Part shown: in pieces, positions 27,198 through 35,322 of the stretch
Numbering within the stretch: position 1 is the first letter of the stretch
How the letters are laid out: every line of letters starts with the position of its first letter
From: Acetobacter tropicalis
Lineage (GTDB): Bacteria > Pseudomonadota > Alphaproteobacteria > Acetobacterales > Acetobacteraceae
NCBI RefSeq assembly: GCF_001580915.1
Contig: NZ_LHZQ01000213.1
Span: 17,965 to 81,964 of the forward strand
Direction: 5' to 3'
DNA length: 64,000 bases
Notes under the pieces: generated by a model
What the model was told of the DNA's origin: nothing
What the model saw: only the letters and a program-made list of their open reading frames with translations
The model's database searches: none
Translations under genes and position numbers: made by a program

Positions 27198-29168
27198 ATG
27201 GCGACAAAAACGGCATCAGGTAACGTAGCGCAGGCAGAGCAGGATGGTGACACCACCCTGCTTGATACGCAGTCTGCCGCGGTCAAGAAACTGATCGCGA
27301 AAGGGCGCGAGCACGGGTGCATCACGTTTGATGAACTGAATGCTGTCCTACCGCAGGACAAGATGTCTTCAGAGCAGATTGAAGATATCATGGCCATGCT
27401 CTCCGAAATGGGCATTCAGGTGGTGGAAAGCGAGGAAGGCGAAGACGCTGAAACCGCCAAGGCAAATACGGCCGAAGGCGAGGAAGCGGCTGAAGAAGAC
27501 GCCGAAGAAGCGGAAACCCCGACAGGGAACGTCAACGCCGAGAATCTGGGCCGTACGGATGATCCTGTGCGGATGTATCTGCGCGAGATGGGCACCGTTG
27601 AGCTGCTCTCCCGCGAAGGCGAAATTGCGATTGCCAAACGGATTGAGGCAGGCCGCGATGAAATGATTGGTGGGCTGTGCGAAAGCCCGCTGACGTTCCG
27701 CGCCATCATCTCCTGGCATGAGATGATCCGTAACAATGAAATGCTCCTGCGTGACATTGTGGATCTTGAAGCCATGCAGTCTGGCGGCAACCCGCCCGGC
27801 GAAGGTGAGGAAGGTTTCGAGAGCGACGACTCGGAAGAGTCTGACGAGGCGGAAGCAGAAACTGAAACCGAAGGCGAAGTGGAAGGTGAGGGCAGCGGTC
27901 TCTCCCTTTCTGCGCTGGAAGAAAAACTGAAGCCCGAAATCCTCGCGCATTTCGAAGAAATTGAACCGCTTTACGAAAAACTGCGTCAGTTGCAGGTGCA
28001 GCGCATTGAAGCGCTGACCGCAGGTGAAGCTGTGGAAGACCAGTCCGAGCTGGTTTATGCCCAGTTGCGTGATGAACTGGTGGGCAAGGTGGAGCAGGTT
28101 CATCTGCACAACAACCGGATTGAAGATCTGGTGATGCAGTTGAAAGAGATGTTCCGGAGCCTGAATGTTCTGGAAGGCCGTATGCTGCGTCTGGCAGAAA
28201 GCTGCCGCGTCTCCCGTGAGGACTTCCTGCTCAAGTATCGCGGCCGGGAGCTTGATCCCTCATGGATGGATATGGTCTCTGCGCTGCCGGGAAAATCCTG
28301 GAAAAACTTTGTCGCTAAGCATAGCGATACCGTGGTGGACCTGCGTAATCAGGTTGCCCAGCTTGCGCAGGATACGGGCCTGCCTATTGGCGAGTTCCGT
28401 CGCGTCTATGCAACGGTGGCTCGTGGTGAACGTGATTCTGCGCGCGCCAAGAAGGAAATGATTGAAGCCAACCTGCGGTTGGTGATCTCCATTGCCAAGA
28501 AATACACCAATCGCGGCTTGCAGTTCCTTGACCTGATTCAGGAAGGCAATATCGGCCTGATGAAGGCGGTGGATAAATTTGAATACCGCCGTGGCTATAA
28601 GTTCTCCACCTATGCCACATGGTGGATTCGTCAGGCCATCACCCGTTCCATTGCTGATCAGGCGCGCACCATCCGTATTCCGGTGCATATGATCGAAACC
28701 ATCAACAAGCTGGTGCGGACGTCCCGCCAGATGCTGCATGAGATTGGTCGGGAACCTGCGCCGGAAGAACTGGCTGAAAAGCTGGGTATGCCGCTTGAAA
28801 AAGTGCGCAAGGTGCTGAAGATCGCCAAGGAGCCGATCTCTCTTGAAACCCCGATCGGGGACGAAGAAGATAGCCATCTGGGTGACTTCATTGAGGATAA
28901 AACGGCTGTTATTCCGCTGGATGCAGCTATTCAGACCAACCTGCGTGAAGCCACAACCCGCGTTCTGGCCTCCCTTACCCCGCGTGAGGAGCGTGTGCTG
29001 CGCATGCGCTTCGGGATTGGCATGAACACGGACCACACGCTGGAAGAAGTTGGCCAGCAGTTCAACGTGACGCGTGAACGTATTCGTCAGATTGAAGCCA
29101 AGGCCCTGCGTAAACTCAAACACCCGAGCCGCAGCCGCAAGCTGCGTTCCTTCCTGGATGATAACTAA
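27198..29168 (+). CDS. rpoD: RNA polymerase primary sigma factor (sigma-70)
   Basis: The 656-residue housekeeping sigma factor has region 1.1 at the N-terminus and region 1.2 near [14 protein letters not shown] nonconserved region follows, then regions 2.1-2.4 with [20 protein letters not shown] and [20 protein letters not shown], region 3, and region 4 with the [23 protein letters not shown] near 613-632. Two highly acidic, low-complexity inserts are present, at about 78-106 (between 1.1 and 1.2) and 203-235 (nonconserved region). It lies downstream of dnaG and upstream of a GNAT gene 34 bases away. No clear promoter was found in the dnaG-rpoD gap. Confidence 0.97.
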   Translation: MATKTASGNVAQAEQDGDTTLLDTQSAAVKKLIAKGREHGCITFDELNAVLPQDKMSSEQIEDIMAMLSEMGIQVVESEEGEDAETAKANTAEGEEAAEEDAEEAETPTGNVNAENLGRTDDPVRMYLREMGTVELLSREGEIAIAKRIEAGRDEMIGGLCESPLTFRAIISWHEMIRNNEMLLRDIVDLEAMQSGGNPPGEGEEGFESDDSEESDEAEAETETEGEVEGEGSGLSLSALEEKLKPEILAHFEEIEPLYEKLRQLQVQRIEALTAGEAVEDQSELVYAQLRDELVGKVEQVHLHNNRIEDLVMQLKEMFRSLNVLEGRMLRLAESCRVSREDFLLKYRGRELDPSWMDMVSALPGKSWKNFVAKHSDTVVDLRNQVAQLAQDTGLPIGEFRRVYATVARGERDSARAKKEMIEANLRLVISIAKKYTNRGLQFLDLIQEGNIGLMKAVDKFEYRRGYKFSTYATWWIRQAITRSIADQARTIRIPVHMIETINKLVRTSRQMLHEIGREPAPEELAEKLGMPLEKVRKVLKIAKEPISLETPIGDEEDSHLGDFIEDKTAVIPLDAAIQTNLREATTRVLASLTPREERVLRMRFGIGMNTDHTLEEVGQQFNVTRERIRQIEAKALRKLKHPSRSRKLRSFLDDN

Positions 29169-29202
29169 GATCAAAATTACGCCGCTTGAATCCGTAACCC
29201 GC

Positions 29203-29742
29203 ATGAAGGTGACCGTCACCTTCATGCAGATGACCAGCCCTCCGCGTGGGACGTCCCTTTCCCTGCCGGAGGGTTGGTTCATTGAGGACGATGTAAAGCC
29301 CACCATTGCAGAATACCGCATGCTTCAGGACCGTGTGGGGCGGGACTATTGCTGGTGGATGCGGCAGGCGGCTTCTGATGCCACCTTGGGCACATTTCTG
29401 GCGACGGCTCCTGTGCAGATCGGTCTTTTGCGCCAGGGCGAGGTCGTTCGGGGTTTTTTTGAACTCGATCTGACCAACCCGCTTGATATCAACCTTGCCT
29501 ATTTCGGCCTGTTTCCCGATGCGGTCGGCCACGGGGTAGGGCGAGCCTTTCTGGATTCCGTCGTGCGGAAGGCCTGGGGGCAAGGGACGCTCACGTTGCG
29601 GGTGAATACCTGCACGGCAGACCATCCACGCGCTTTGCCACTGTATCAACAGGCTGGCTTTGTGATTGTGCGGGCGGTGGAAGAAGTGTGGGATGTGCCG
29701 CAACGTCTTGGCCTGACTATTCCGGAAAAATTTCTGGTCTGA
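29203..29742 (+). CDS. GNAT family N-acetyltransferase
   Basis: A 179-residue single-domain acetyltransferase. The acetyl-CoA loop region is VGHGVGRAFLDSVVRKAW near 108-125, preceded by a beta-bulge strand (INLAYFGLFPDA) and followed by ALPLYQQAGFVIVR near 144-157. The substrate is unknown. The frame is open from inside rpoD (29074). I chose the ATG at 29203, which gives MKVTVTFMQM. This ATG lies inside a perfect 27-base palindrome (29201-29227), so initiation could be structure-controlled, and ATG 29224 or 29230 are alternatives. It follows rpoD by 34 bases on the same strand. Confidence 0.82.
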   Translation: MKVTVTFMQMTSPPRGTSLSLPEGWFIEDDVKPTIAEYRMLQDRVGRDYCWWMRQAASDATLGTFLATAPVQIGLLRQGEVVRGFFELDLTNPLDINLAYFGLFPDAVGHGVGRAFLDSVVRKAWGQGTLTLRVNTCTADHPRALPLYQQAGFVIVRAVEEVWDVPQRLGLTIPEKFLV

Positions 29743-29841
29743 ATTCCTTGCTATTTTGCGTAGAATGTGGTTAGCACGCCATCTTCCCTGCCGGATGCGT
29801 GGCATCGCACCGGCTATACCCGTGCTTTTGTAAAAGGAAGC

Positions 29842-29869
29842 GCTGCCTGCCGGAATGGTTCGGCGCAGT
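29842..29869 (+). promoter_or_regulatory. Possible S6:S18 autoregulatory hairpin in the rpsF leader
   Basis: GCTGC pairs with GCAGT, then after a two-base CT bulge GCCG pairs with CGGC around an eight-base loop, 30 bases before the rpsF ATG. Leaders of rpsF in many bacteria contain a bulged CCG-bearing hairpin bound by the S6:S18 complex. The match is by position and shape only. Confidence 0.3.
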
Positions 29870-29898
29870 CGGGTTGACCTTATCCGAAGGGAGACACA

Positions 29899-30372
29899 AT
29901 GCCGCTTTATGAAACCGTGCTGATTGCGCGGAATGACATTTCCCAGCAGCAGGTTGATGCCATTGTTGATGGCATCGTCGCTCAGATTGAAACCGACGGT
30001 GGTAGCGTTCAGAAGCGCGAATACTGGGGTCTGCGTACTCTGGCTTACCGTATCAAGAAGAACCGTAAGGGCCATTACGTGCTGCTCGGTCTGGATACGA
30101 AGTCTGAAACGCTCAAGGAAGTCGAGCGCCAGCTTTCCATCAATGAAGACATTCTGCGTCTGCTGACGCTGCGTGTTGAAGAAATTGACGAAGCACCGTC
30201 CCCGATCCTGTCCCGCAAGGGTGATGATCGTGGCGAACGCGGTGGCTTCCGTGGGCCCAAGCCCGCCGGACGCTTTGAAAGCGGCCGTGGCCGTCGTTCT
30301 TCCGAAGACCGTGAAGAATACCGTGCCCGTGATGAAAAAGCAGCCGATACGGCTGGCAACGAAGCGGAGTGA
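29899..30372 (+). CDS. rpsF: 30S ribosomal protein S6
   Basis: S6 binds the 30S platform together with S18. The core (1-95) is typical: MPLYETVLIARNDISQQQVD at the start and YWGLRTLAYRIKKNRKGHYV in the middle. The C-terminal tail is unusually long (about 97-157) and rich in Arg/Gly and acidic residues (GDDRGERGGFRGPKP, then GRGRRSS). Total length is 157 against about 131 in E. coli; long tails are common in alphaproteobacteria. rpsR starts six bases after the stop. AAGGGAG precedes the ATG. It is the first gene of the rpsF-rpsR-rplI operon. Confidence 0.96.
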   Translation: MPLYETVLIARNDISQQQVDAIVDGIVAQIETDGGSVQKREYWGLRTLAYRIKKNRKGHYVLLGLDTKSETLKEVERQLSINEDILRLLTLRVEEIDEAPSPILSRKGDDRGERGGFRGPKPAGRFESGRGRRSSEDREEYRARDEKAADTAGNEAE

Positions 30373-30378
30373 TGCAGC

Positions 30379-30654
30379 ATGTCTGACACGATGGAAATCA
30401 ATCCCGCCGCCCGCCGCCCGGCTGTAGGCGCCCGTCGCCCGTTCTACCGTCGCCGCAAGTCCTGCCCGTTCTCCGGCCCGAATGCGCCGAAGATCGACTA
30501 CAAGGACGTGCGTCTGCTGAGCCGTTTCCTGTCCGAACGTGGCAAGATCGTGCCCAGCCGTATTACGGCCGTTTCCGCAAAGAAGCAGCGTGAGCTGGCA
30601 CAGGCTATCAAGCGTGCCCGTTTCCTGGCCCTGCTTCCCTACGTGATGAGCTGA
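30379..30654 (+). CDS. rpsR: 30S ribosomal protein S18
   Basis: A 91-residue partner of S6 in the small-subunit platform. The family signature is clear: [15 protein letters not shown], then [19 protein letters not shown] and the C-terminal [21 protein letters not shown] short N-terminal extension (about 15 residues) precedes the conserved part. It lies between rpsF (six bases) and rplI (13 bases), the normal operon order. Confidence 0.97.
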   Translation: MSDTMEINPAARRPAVGARRPFYRRRKSCPFSGPNAPKIDYKDVRLLSRFLSERGKIVPSRITAVSAKKQRELAQAIKRARFLALLPYVMS

Positions 30655-30667
30655 GAGGGACGAGATC

Positions 30668-31264
30668 ATGGCTGCTACAGAAGTGATCCTGCTTCAGCGC
30701 GTTGAACATCTGGGACAGATGGGCGATGTGGTGAAGGTTCGTCCGGGTTATGCCCGTAATTTCCTGCTGCCGCAGGGCAAGGCCATTCGTGCAAACGAAG
30801 CCAACCGCTCACGCTTCGACCGTGAACGCGCCCAGCTTGAAGCACAGAACATCAAACGTCGTGAAGAAGCTGAGCGTCTTTCCGAACGTATGGATGGTCT
30901 GGCAGTGATCCTGATCCGTCAGGCTGGTGACAGCGGCAGCCTGTATGGCTCCGTTTCTCCGCGTGATGTGGCTGAAGCTGTTACGGAAGCTGGTTTCACC
31001 ATCTCCCGTCAGCAGGTTTCCCTGGCTCATCCGATCAAGTCTCTTGGTCTGTATGAAGTGAAGGTTTCCCTGCATCCGGAAGTCACCGTGCCGGTTATCG
31101 TCAACGTTGCCCGTTCTACTGAAGAAGCTGAACGTCAGGCACGTGGCGAAGCGACCAGCGTGGAAGAAGAAGCCGAACTGGCTGGCGATGAAGCCGTTAT
31201 TGAAGGCGAAATCGTCACTGACGAAGCTGAAGTTGCTGCAGAAGAAAAAGATACGGTTGCTTAA
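30668..31264 (+). CDS. rplI: 50S ribosomal protein L9
   Basis: L9 bridges the base of the L1 stalk through an N-terminal globular domain, a long helix and a C-terminal domain. The N-terminal signature [20 protein letters not shown] lies near 18-37. The connecting helix is [20 protein letters not shown] and the C-terminal domain ends near 150. An acidic tail of about 45 residues (rich in Glu, with [16 protein letters not shown]) lengthens it to 198 residues, against about 149 in E. coli. It is last in the operon and followed by a strong terminator. Confidence 0.96.
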   Translation: MAATEVILLQRVEHLGQMGDVVKVRPGYARNFLLPQGKAIRANEANRSRFDRERAQLEAQNIKRREEAERLSERMDGLAVILIRQAGDSGSLYGSVSPRDVAEAVTEAGFTISRQQVSLAHPIKSLGLYEVKVSLHPEVTVPVIVNVARSTEEAERQARGEATSVEEEAELAGDEAVIEGEIVTDEAEVAAEEKDTVA

Positions 31265-31295
31265 TCGTTTTTTTTCTTGTTGCTGACAGGAAAGA

Positions 31296-31328
31296 GGGTC
31301 CGGAAGTAATTTCCGGACCCTTTTTTTT
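31296..31328 (+). terminator. Intrinsic terminator of the rpsF-rpsR-rplI operon
   Basis: GGGTCCGGAA and TTCCGGACCC form a perfect ten-pair stem with a five-base loop, followed by eight T residues. This is the clearest intrinsic terminator in the window. Confidence 0.93.
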
Positions 31329-31372
31329 GGCTTATGGTGCCCCGAAAATTGGGCATGAAGGAGCCAGCACGG

Positions 31373-32587
31373 ATGAACCGACTTCTTGACCGGATCTTGC
31401 GGCATTTTATCTCGTCCGGCCGCCTGCACGTGGCGTGGCCAGATGGGGCGCAGACTGTGTATGAAGGCAGCAAACCAGGGCCGGAAGCCGGTATGGAGCT
31501 ACTTGATTCGGCCAGTGCAAGGGCTTTGGCGCTCAACCCAGGGCTTGCCTTTGGCGAGGGGTATATGAATGGCGGCATTCGCCCAAAGGGATGCACGCTG
31601 TATCAGCTTCTTGATCTGCTGATGCTCAACGCCATGTCTCCCGGCCATCTGCCGGAGCAGATTGCAGCCAGCTTCCGCTATGCCTGCCGTGGCTGGATTC
31701 AGTTCAATCCCGTCAAGCGCGCCCGCCAGAATGTTGCCCATCATTATGACCTTGATAGCCGGTTGTATGATCTGTTTCTGGATAAGGATAAGCAGTACTC
31801 CTGCGCCTATTTCCGCCGTGGGGACGAGACGCTGGATGAAGCGCAGGAAGCCAAGAAGCGGCATATTGCGTCCAAGCTACTGCTAAAGCCCGGCATGGAA
31901 GTGCTGGATATCGGGTGCGGCTGGGGCGGCATGGGTCTTACGCTTGCGCGGGATTACGGTGCCATTGTCACCGGCATCACGCTTTCCGAGGAGCAGTTGA
32001 CCATTGCCCGCCAGCGTGCGCGCGATGAAGGGCTGGAAGGGCGCGTGCGCTTTGAGATGCTGGATTACCGTAATCTGCATCGCCGGTTTGACCGTATTGT
32101 CTCCGTAGGCATGTTTGAGCACGTGGGCGTGCGTCACTACGGCGAATTTTTTGATATTCTGAAAAACAGCCTTGTGGATGATGGGGTGGCCCTTGTGCAT
32201 TCCATTGGGCGGAATGACGGACCGGGCACGACAAACCCCTGGATCAACAAATACATTTTCCCCGGTGGCTATTCTCCGTCCCTAAGCGAAGTGTTTGCCG
32301 CCGTTGAGAAATCAGGCTTGTGGGTCACGGATTGTGAAATCCTGCGCCTGCATTATGCAAAAACCATTGCCATCTGGCGGGAGCGGTTTGCGGCCAACCG
32401 GGCGCGGGCCGTGGCACTGTATGATGAGCGTTTTGCGCGGATGTTTGAATTCTATCTGGATGCGGCGGAACTTTCCTTCCGTGTTCAGGGGCATATGAAT
32501 TTCCAGCTCCAGATTTCACCGGGCATTGATGCCGTGCCTCTGACACGAGATTACATGGCCGAAGCCGAAGGGCCTGTGTCCCAATAG
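31373..32587 (+). CDS. cfa: Cyclopropane-fatty-acyl-phospholipid synthase
   Basis: Transfers a methylene from S-adenosylmethionine to the double bond of membrane lipid acyl chains, a stress and acid adaptation. The 404-residue product has an N-terminal lipid-binding domain and a Rossmann methyltransferase domain with VLDIGCGWGG near 177-186. Further family motifs follow: GITLSEEQ, VGMFEHVG and the bicarbonate-site region around HSIGR. The frame opens at 31334, but ATG 31373 has AAGGAG nine bases upstream. It begins only 45 bases after the rplI terminator, so its promoter must overlap the terminator or it relies on readthrough. Confidence 0.93.
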   Translation: MNRLLDRILRHFISSGRLHVAWPDGAQTVYEGSKPGPEAGMELLDSASARALALNPGLAFGEGYMNGGIRPKGCTLYQLLDLLMLNAMSPGHLPEQIAASFRYACRGWIQFNPVKRARQNVAHHYDLDSRLYDLFLDKDKQYSCAYFRRGDETLDEAQEAKKRHIASKLLLKPGMEVLDIGCGWGGMGLTLARDYGAIVTGITLSEEQLTIARQRARDEGLEGRVRFEMLDYRNLHRRFDRIVSVGMFEHVGVRHYGEFFDILKNSLVDDGVALVHSIGRNDGPGTTNPWINKYIFPGGYSPSLSEVFAAVEKSGLWVTDCEILRLHYAKTIAIWRERFAANRARAVALYDERFARMFEFYLDAAELSFRVQGHMNFQLQISPGIDAVPLTRDYMAEAEGPVSQ

Positions 32588-33042
32588 GGCGCTCTTCTTC
32601 TCCTAAAGGCGGATTGGGGATGTCTCTTATCCGCCTCATGGGAGTGGTCAGAGGAAAAGCACCTGAGTGGAGGCTTTTGAAACAACGTCTGGATATCTAG
32701 GTCACGCCTCTCACGCTCTGCATGATGGACGAATTCCTGTTGATACCGGCTGGTATCAACCGACCAAATATTTTCTGCCTTCCACGAGATGGCCTTCCGC
32801 GCCTTGCCTTAATAGGTTTCTAAAATTTTGAGGCGAGAGAATGAGGGTGGCGCGGCAAGGCAGGTTCGCCCTGTGTGGGGCAAGGATGCAGACAACTCTG
32901 TTTCGCTTTTGAAACGCTGCTTTCAGGTCCAAGGGCAGTGCTCAGGAACCCTTCGTGCCTAAATAGATGAGCCCTGCGGTATATCAGAGCTCTCTAAGTG
33001 ACTTTTTTTAACACCAGCTTTTTGAGATGCAGCAAGGCAGCG
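32588..33042. other. Gene-free stretch between cfa and rsmA
   Basis: About 455 bases between convergent genes, with no credible frame. It holds an AGGCGGAT/ATCCGCCT hairpin (32607-32636) just after cfa without a T-run, and an isolated operator-like palindrome (32739-32760). The rest is unremarkable; no tRNA or known RNA motif is seen. It could be the remains of a lost gene. Confidence 0.45.
32739..32760. promoter_or_regulatory. Orphan LacI/GntR-style palindrome
   Basis: Nine-base perfect arms GTTGATACC and GGTATCAAC flank GGCT. The size and CCGG-like centre resemble operators of LacI-type or gluconate-type repressors, but no gene starts nearby on either strand. Confidence 0.45.
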
Positions 33043-33909
33043 TCAGACTTGGCGGGACAGGGCCAGGTGCGCTTTGGCTAGGTGATCGAATTCAGCCACG
33101 CTCAGCGTTTCAGCCCGACGGGTGCCATCAATGCCTGTTTCGGCTAGAAGTCGTTCCCCTTGCAGGCTTTTCAGGGAACCACGCAGCATTTTTCGGCGCT
33201 GTCCGAATGCTGCGGCTGTTACCCGTTCCATCGCCTTGAACAAGGCGGGCTCAGGCTGTTCTGGATGAGGAATAATGCTGGCCACGGCAGACCATACGGC
33301 TGGGGGCGGGGAAAACGCGCCCGGCGGCAGCTTCATGACAATGGCGCATTGTGCGCACCATTGGGCCAGCACTCCCAGACGACCATAATGCTCGCTGCCC
33401 GGAAGGGCGCAGATGCGTTCTGCCACTTCCAACTGGAACATCAGTGTCAGACGTTCCCACGCTGTTCCCTGACGCAGCCAGCCAATAAGTAAAGGGGTCG
33501 CAACATTGTAGGGCAGGTTGGCGACAATATGGCGGGGTGCCGGGCACAGGCGTGTCAGATCCTGCTTCAGGGCGTCCGCTTCCACAACGGTGAGCCGATC
33601 GGGGAAGTGAGTGGCGAGTTCCGTGATGACCTTTACGGCACGGGTATCAAGTTCCACCGCGGTGACAGATGCTGCAGGCGTGGCCAGCAGAGCGCGGGTC
33701 AGGCCACCGGGGCCGGGGCCAACTTCCACCACATGCCGCCCATCTAGCTTGCCAGCCAGAGAGGCGATACGGGTTGTGATATCGGGATCAAGCAGAAAGT
33801 GCTGGCCAAGAGCCTTGCGCGCATCCAGTCCGTGCCTGCTGATAACATCACGCAGGCTTTCAAGGGCAGGAAACAGGGCCTTAAACTCCCCTGGGCTTGC
33901 CGTGCACAT
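33043..33909 (-). CDS. rsmA: 16S rRNA dimethyladenosine transferase (KsgA)
   Basis: Dimethylates two adjacent adenosines in the 3' hairpin of 16S rRNA, a late step in small-subunit assembly. The 288-residue product shows KALGQHFLLD (X motif), the SAM loop VEVGPGPGGLTRALL, the acidic VELD, and the NLPYNVATP catalytic motif. The C-terminal helical domain contains FGQRRKMLRGSLKSL. The frame extends to a TTG at 33915; ATG 33909 is used here and overlaps the surA end by 29 bases. It is the last gene of the lptF-lptG-lptD-surA-rsmA array; pdxA, often found between surA and rsmA, is absent. Confidence 0.94.
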   Translation of the reverse strand: MCTASPGEFKALFPALESLRDVISRHGLDARKALGQHFLLDPDITTRIASLAGKLDGRHVVEVGPGPGGLTRALLATPAASVTAVELDTRAVKVITELATHFPDRLTVVEADALKQDLTRLCPAPRHIVANLPYNVATPLLIGWLRQGTAWERLTLMFQLEVAERICALPGSEHYGRLGVLAQWCAQCAIVMKLPPGAFSPPPAVWSAVASIIPHPEQPEPALFKAMERVTAAAFGQRRKMLRGSLKSLQGERLLAETGIDGTRRAETLSVAEFDHLAKAHLALSRQV

Positions 33910-35242
33910 CCACAATCATGGCACGACGGTGCAGATCACTATCAAGCTGGCGGGCTGTCTGCTCCACACGTTCGTTCATGAGCTGATCCGCAATTTCACT
34001 GGGGGGACGGTCAGCAAAGTTTTTTTCTTTTTTGGAACACACCATGATCATGTCGATCCCGTCCGTTGACACCAGAGGACGGGAGAGCTTGTTCAAGGGC
34101 AGGGAAAGCATCAGATCCCGCATCTGAGGGTTCAGGCGTTCAAGCTGAAGTTCGCCGGGGTCTGTTGGGCGTTTTTCACCATACTGCTTGTTGATGGCTT
34201 CAACTTCGGCGCAGGAGGAGGCCGTCTGCATATAGTGCATGGCCTTTTGCAGGGTCTGCTGCTGCTGGGGCGTAACCTGTGCGGGGTTGAGGGGAGTGTC
34301 AAACGGCAGGAAAGCCTGCCGGATAGTGGCTACATGGCCGGGCTGATGCCCGATAACGCGCTTGCCGTTTACGCTGATAATCACAAAGCCACCGGGTACC
34401 GTAATGGGGTTGGAAATAGCTCCTACGCCAACCGGCATCTGCTTGACCATGGCCACCACGGAAGGATCAAGCTCATCTTCCTGCACCCAGCCCATGGAGC
34501 CGCCATCCAGTGCTGTCTGGCTTTCAGAGAACTGTGCGGCCACAATCGGGAAAGGCGCACCTTTGCGCAGTTCCTGAATAACGGTGTTGGTAAATGCCAG
34601 TTCTTCTTCCGCGTGCCGGGGGTCTTCCACGCGGACAAAGATTTCGCTCAGATTGTATTCAATCCGGCCATCTTCGCGTTTCAGGGCTTCTTCACGCTGG
34701 GCAATTTCGCGCGCAGAAACACGGCCTCGGCCTCCCAGTTCCTGCCGCAGCACCTGAACCCAGCCAATCTGCACCCGGATCTGATCAATCAAGGTGGTTA
34801 GAGAAACACCGTCTTCCGCCAGTTTGTTCCGTAGGGCGTTTTCCGGCATGCCATTGCGCCGCTCAATACCAGCAATGGCTGCGGCAATCTGTTCTGGCGC
34901 CACGTTGATATGGCGGCTGAGAATTTCCTGCGTGCGCAGGCGCTCATCAATCAACTGGCGGATAATCTGGGGCCGGAGACGGTCCATCAGCTCCGCATTG
35001 ACCGGCAGGCCCGTGGAAAGCGCAAACAGTTTGCCACGGTTATCAACATCCCGCTTGGTAAGGGGAATGCCGTTGATAACCCTGATGATCATGTCGTCAG
35101 GCTCAGGGGCAGCAGGCTGTTTTGCAACAGCTTTCTCTTGCGTGGCAGCGTGGTGGTGCGTGGCTGCCTGGGCAGCGCCACCAAAAACAGGAACAGTCAG
35201 CGCGGCAAGAGAGCACGCCAAGGTGAGAGAGCGCAGACGCAT
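33881..35242 (-). CDS. surA: SurA-like periplasmic peptidyl-prolyl isomerase
   Basis: Periplasmic chaperone for outer-membrane proteins. From ATG 35242 the 453-residue product has a signal peptide (MRLRSLTLACSLAALTVPVF) and a charged/histidine-rich linker. A SurA N-terminal chaperone domain follows with the NGIPLTKRDVDNR strand, then a PpiC parvulin domain in the middle (ARHAEEELAFTN-type helix, here DPRHAEEELAFTNTVIQELR). The GSMGWVQEDELDP segment is conserved. A GTG at 35305 would add 21 residues before the signal peptide and has no ribosome site. Adjacent lptD encodes the main SurA client, a standard linkage. Confidence 0.9.
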   Translation of the reverse strand: MRLRSLTLACSLAALTVPVFGGAAQAATHHHAATQEKAVAKQPAAPEPDDMIIRVINGIPLTKRDVDNRGKLFALSTGLPVNAELMDRLRPQIIRQLIDERLRTQEILSRHINVAPEQIAAAIAGIERRNGMPENALRNKLAEDGVSLTTLIDQIRVQIGWVQVLRQELGGRGRVSAREIAQREEALKREDGRIEYNLSEIFVRVEDPRHAEEELAFTNTVIQELRKGAPFPIVAAQFSESQTALDGGSMGWVQEDELDPSVVAMVKQMPVGVGAISNPITVPGGFVIISVNGKRVIGHQPGHVATIRQAFLPFDTPLNPAQVTPQQQQTLQKAMHYMQTASSCAEVEAINKQYGEKRPTDPGELQLERLNPQMRDLMLSLPLNKLSRPLVSTDGIDMIMVCSKKEKNFADRPPSEIADQLMNERVEQTARQLDSDLHRRAMIVDVHGKPRGV

Positions 35243-35322
35243 GCGGAACAGTCTTTCAGCTTTCTGCCGGAAAAGGAACACAGTTTCTGATAGCGGAGAG
35301 AGCACGGTTTTTGAAGCAGTTC

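Noticed and set aside
29748..29766. TTGCTA and TAGAAT as an rpsF promoter
   Set aside because: The spacer is only seven bases, too short for sigma-70.
29116..30669. A 517-codon frame antisense to the GNAT gene, rpsF and rpsR
   Set aside because: It spans three conserved genes on the other strand, has no family resemblance, and no ribosome site was seen.
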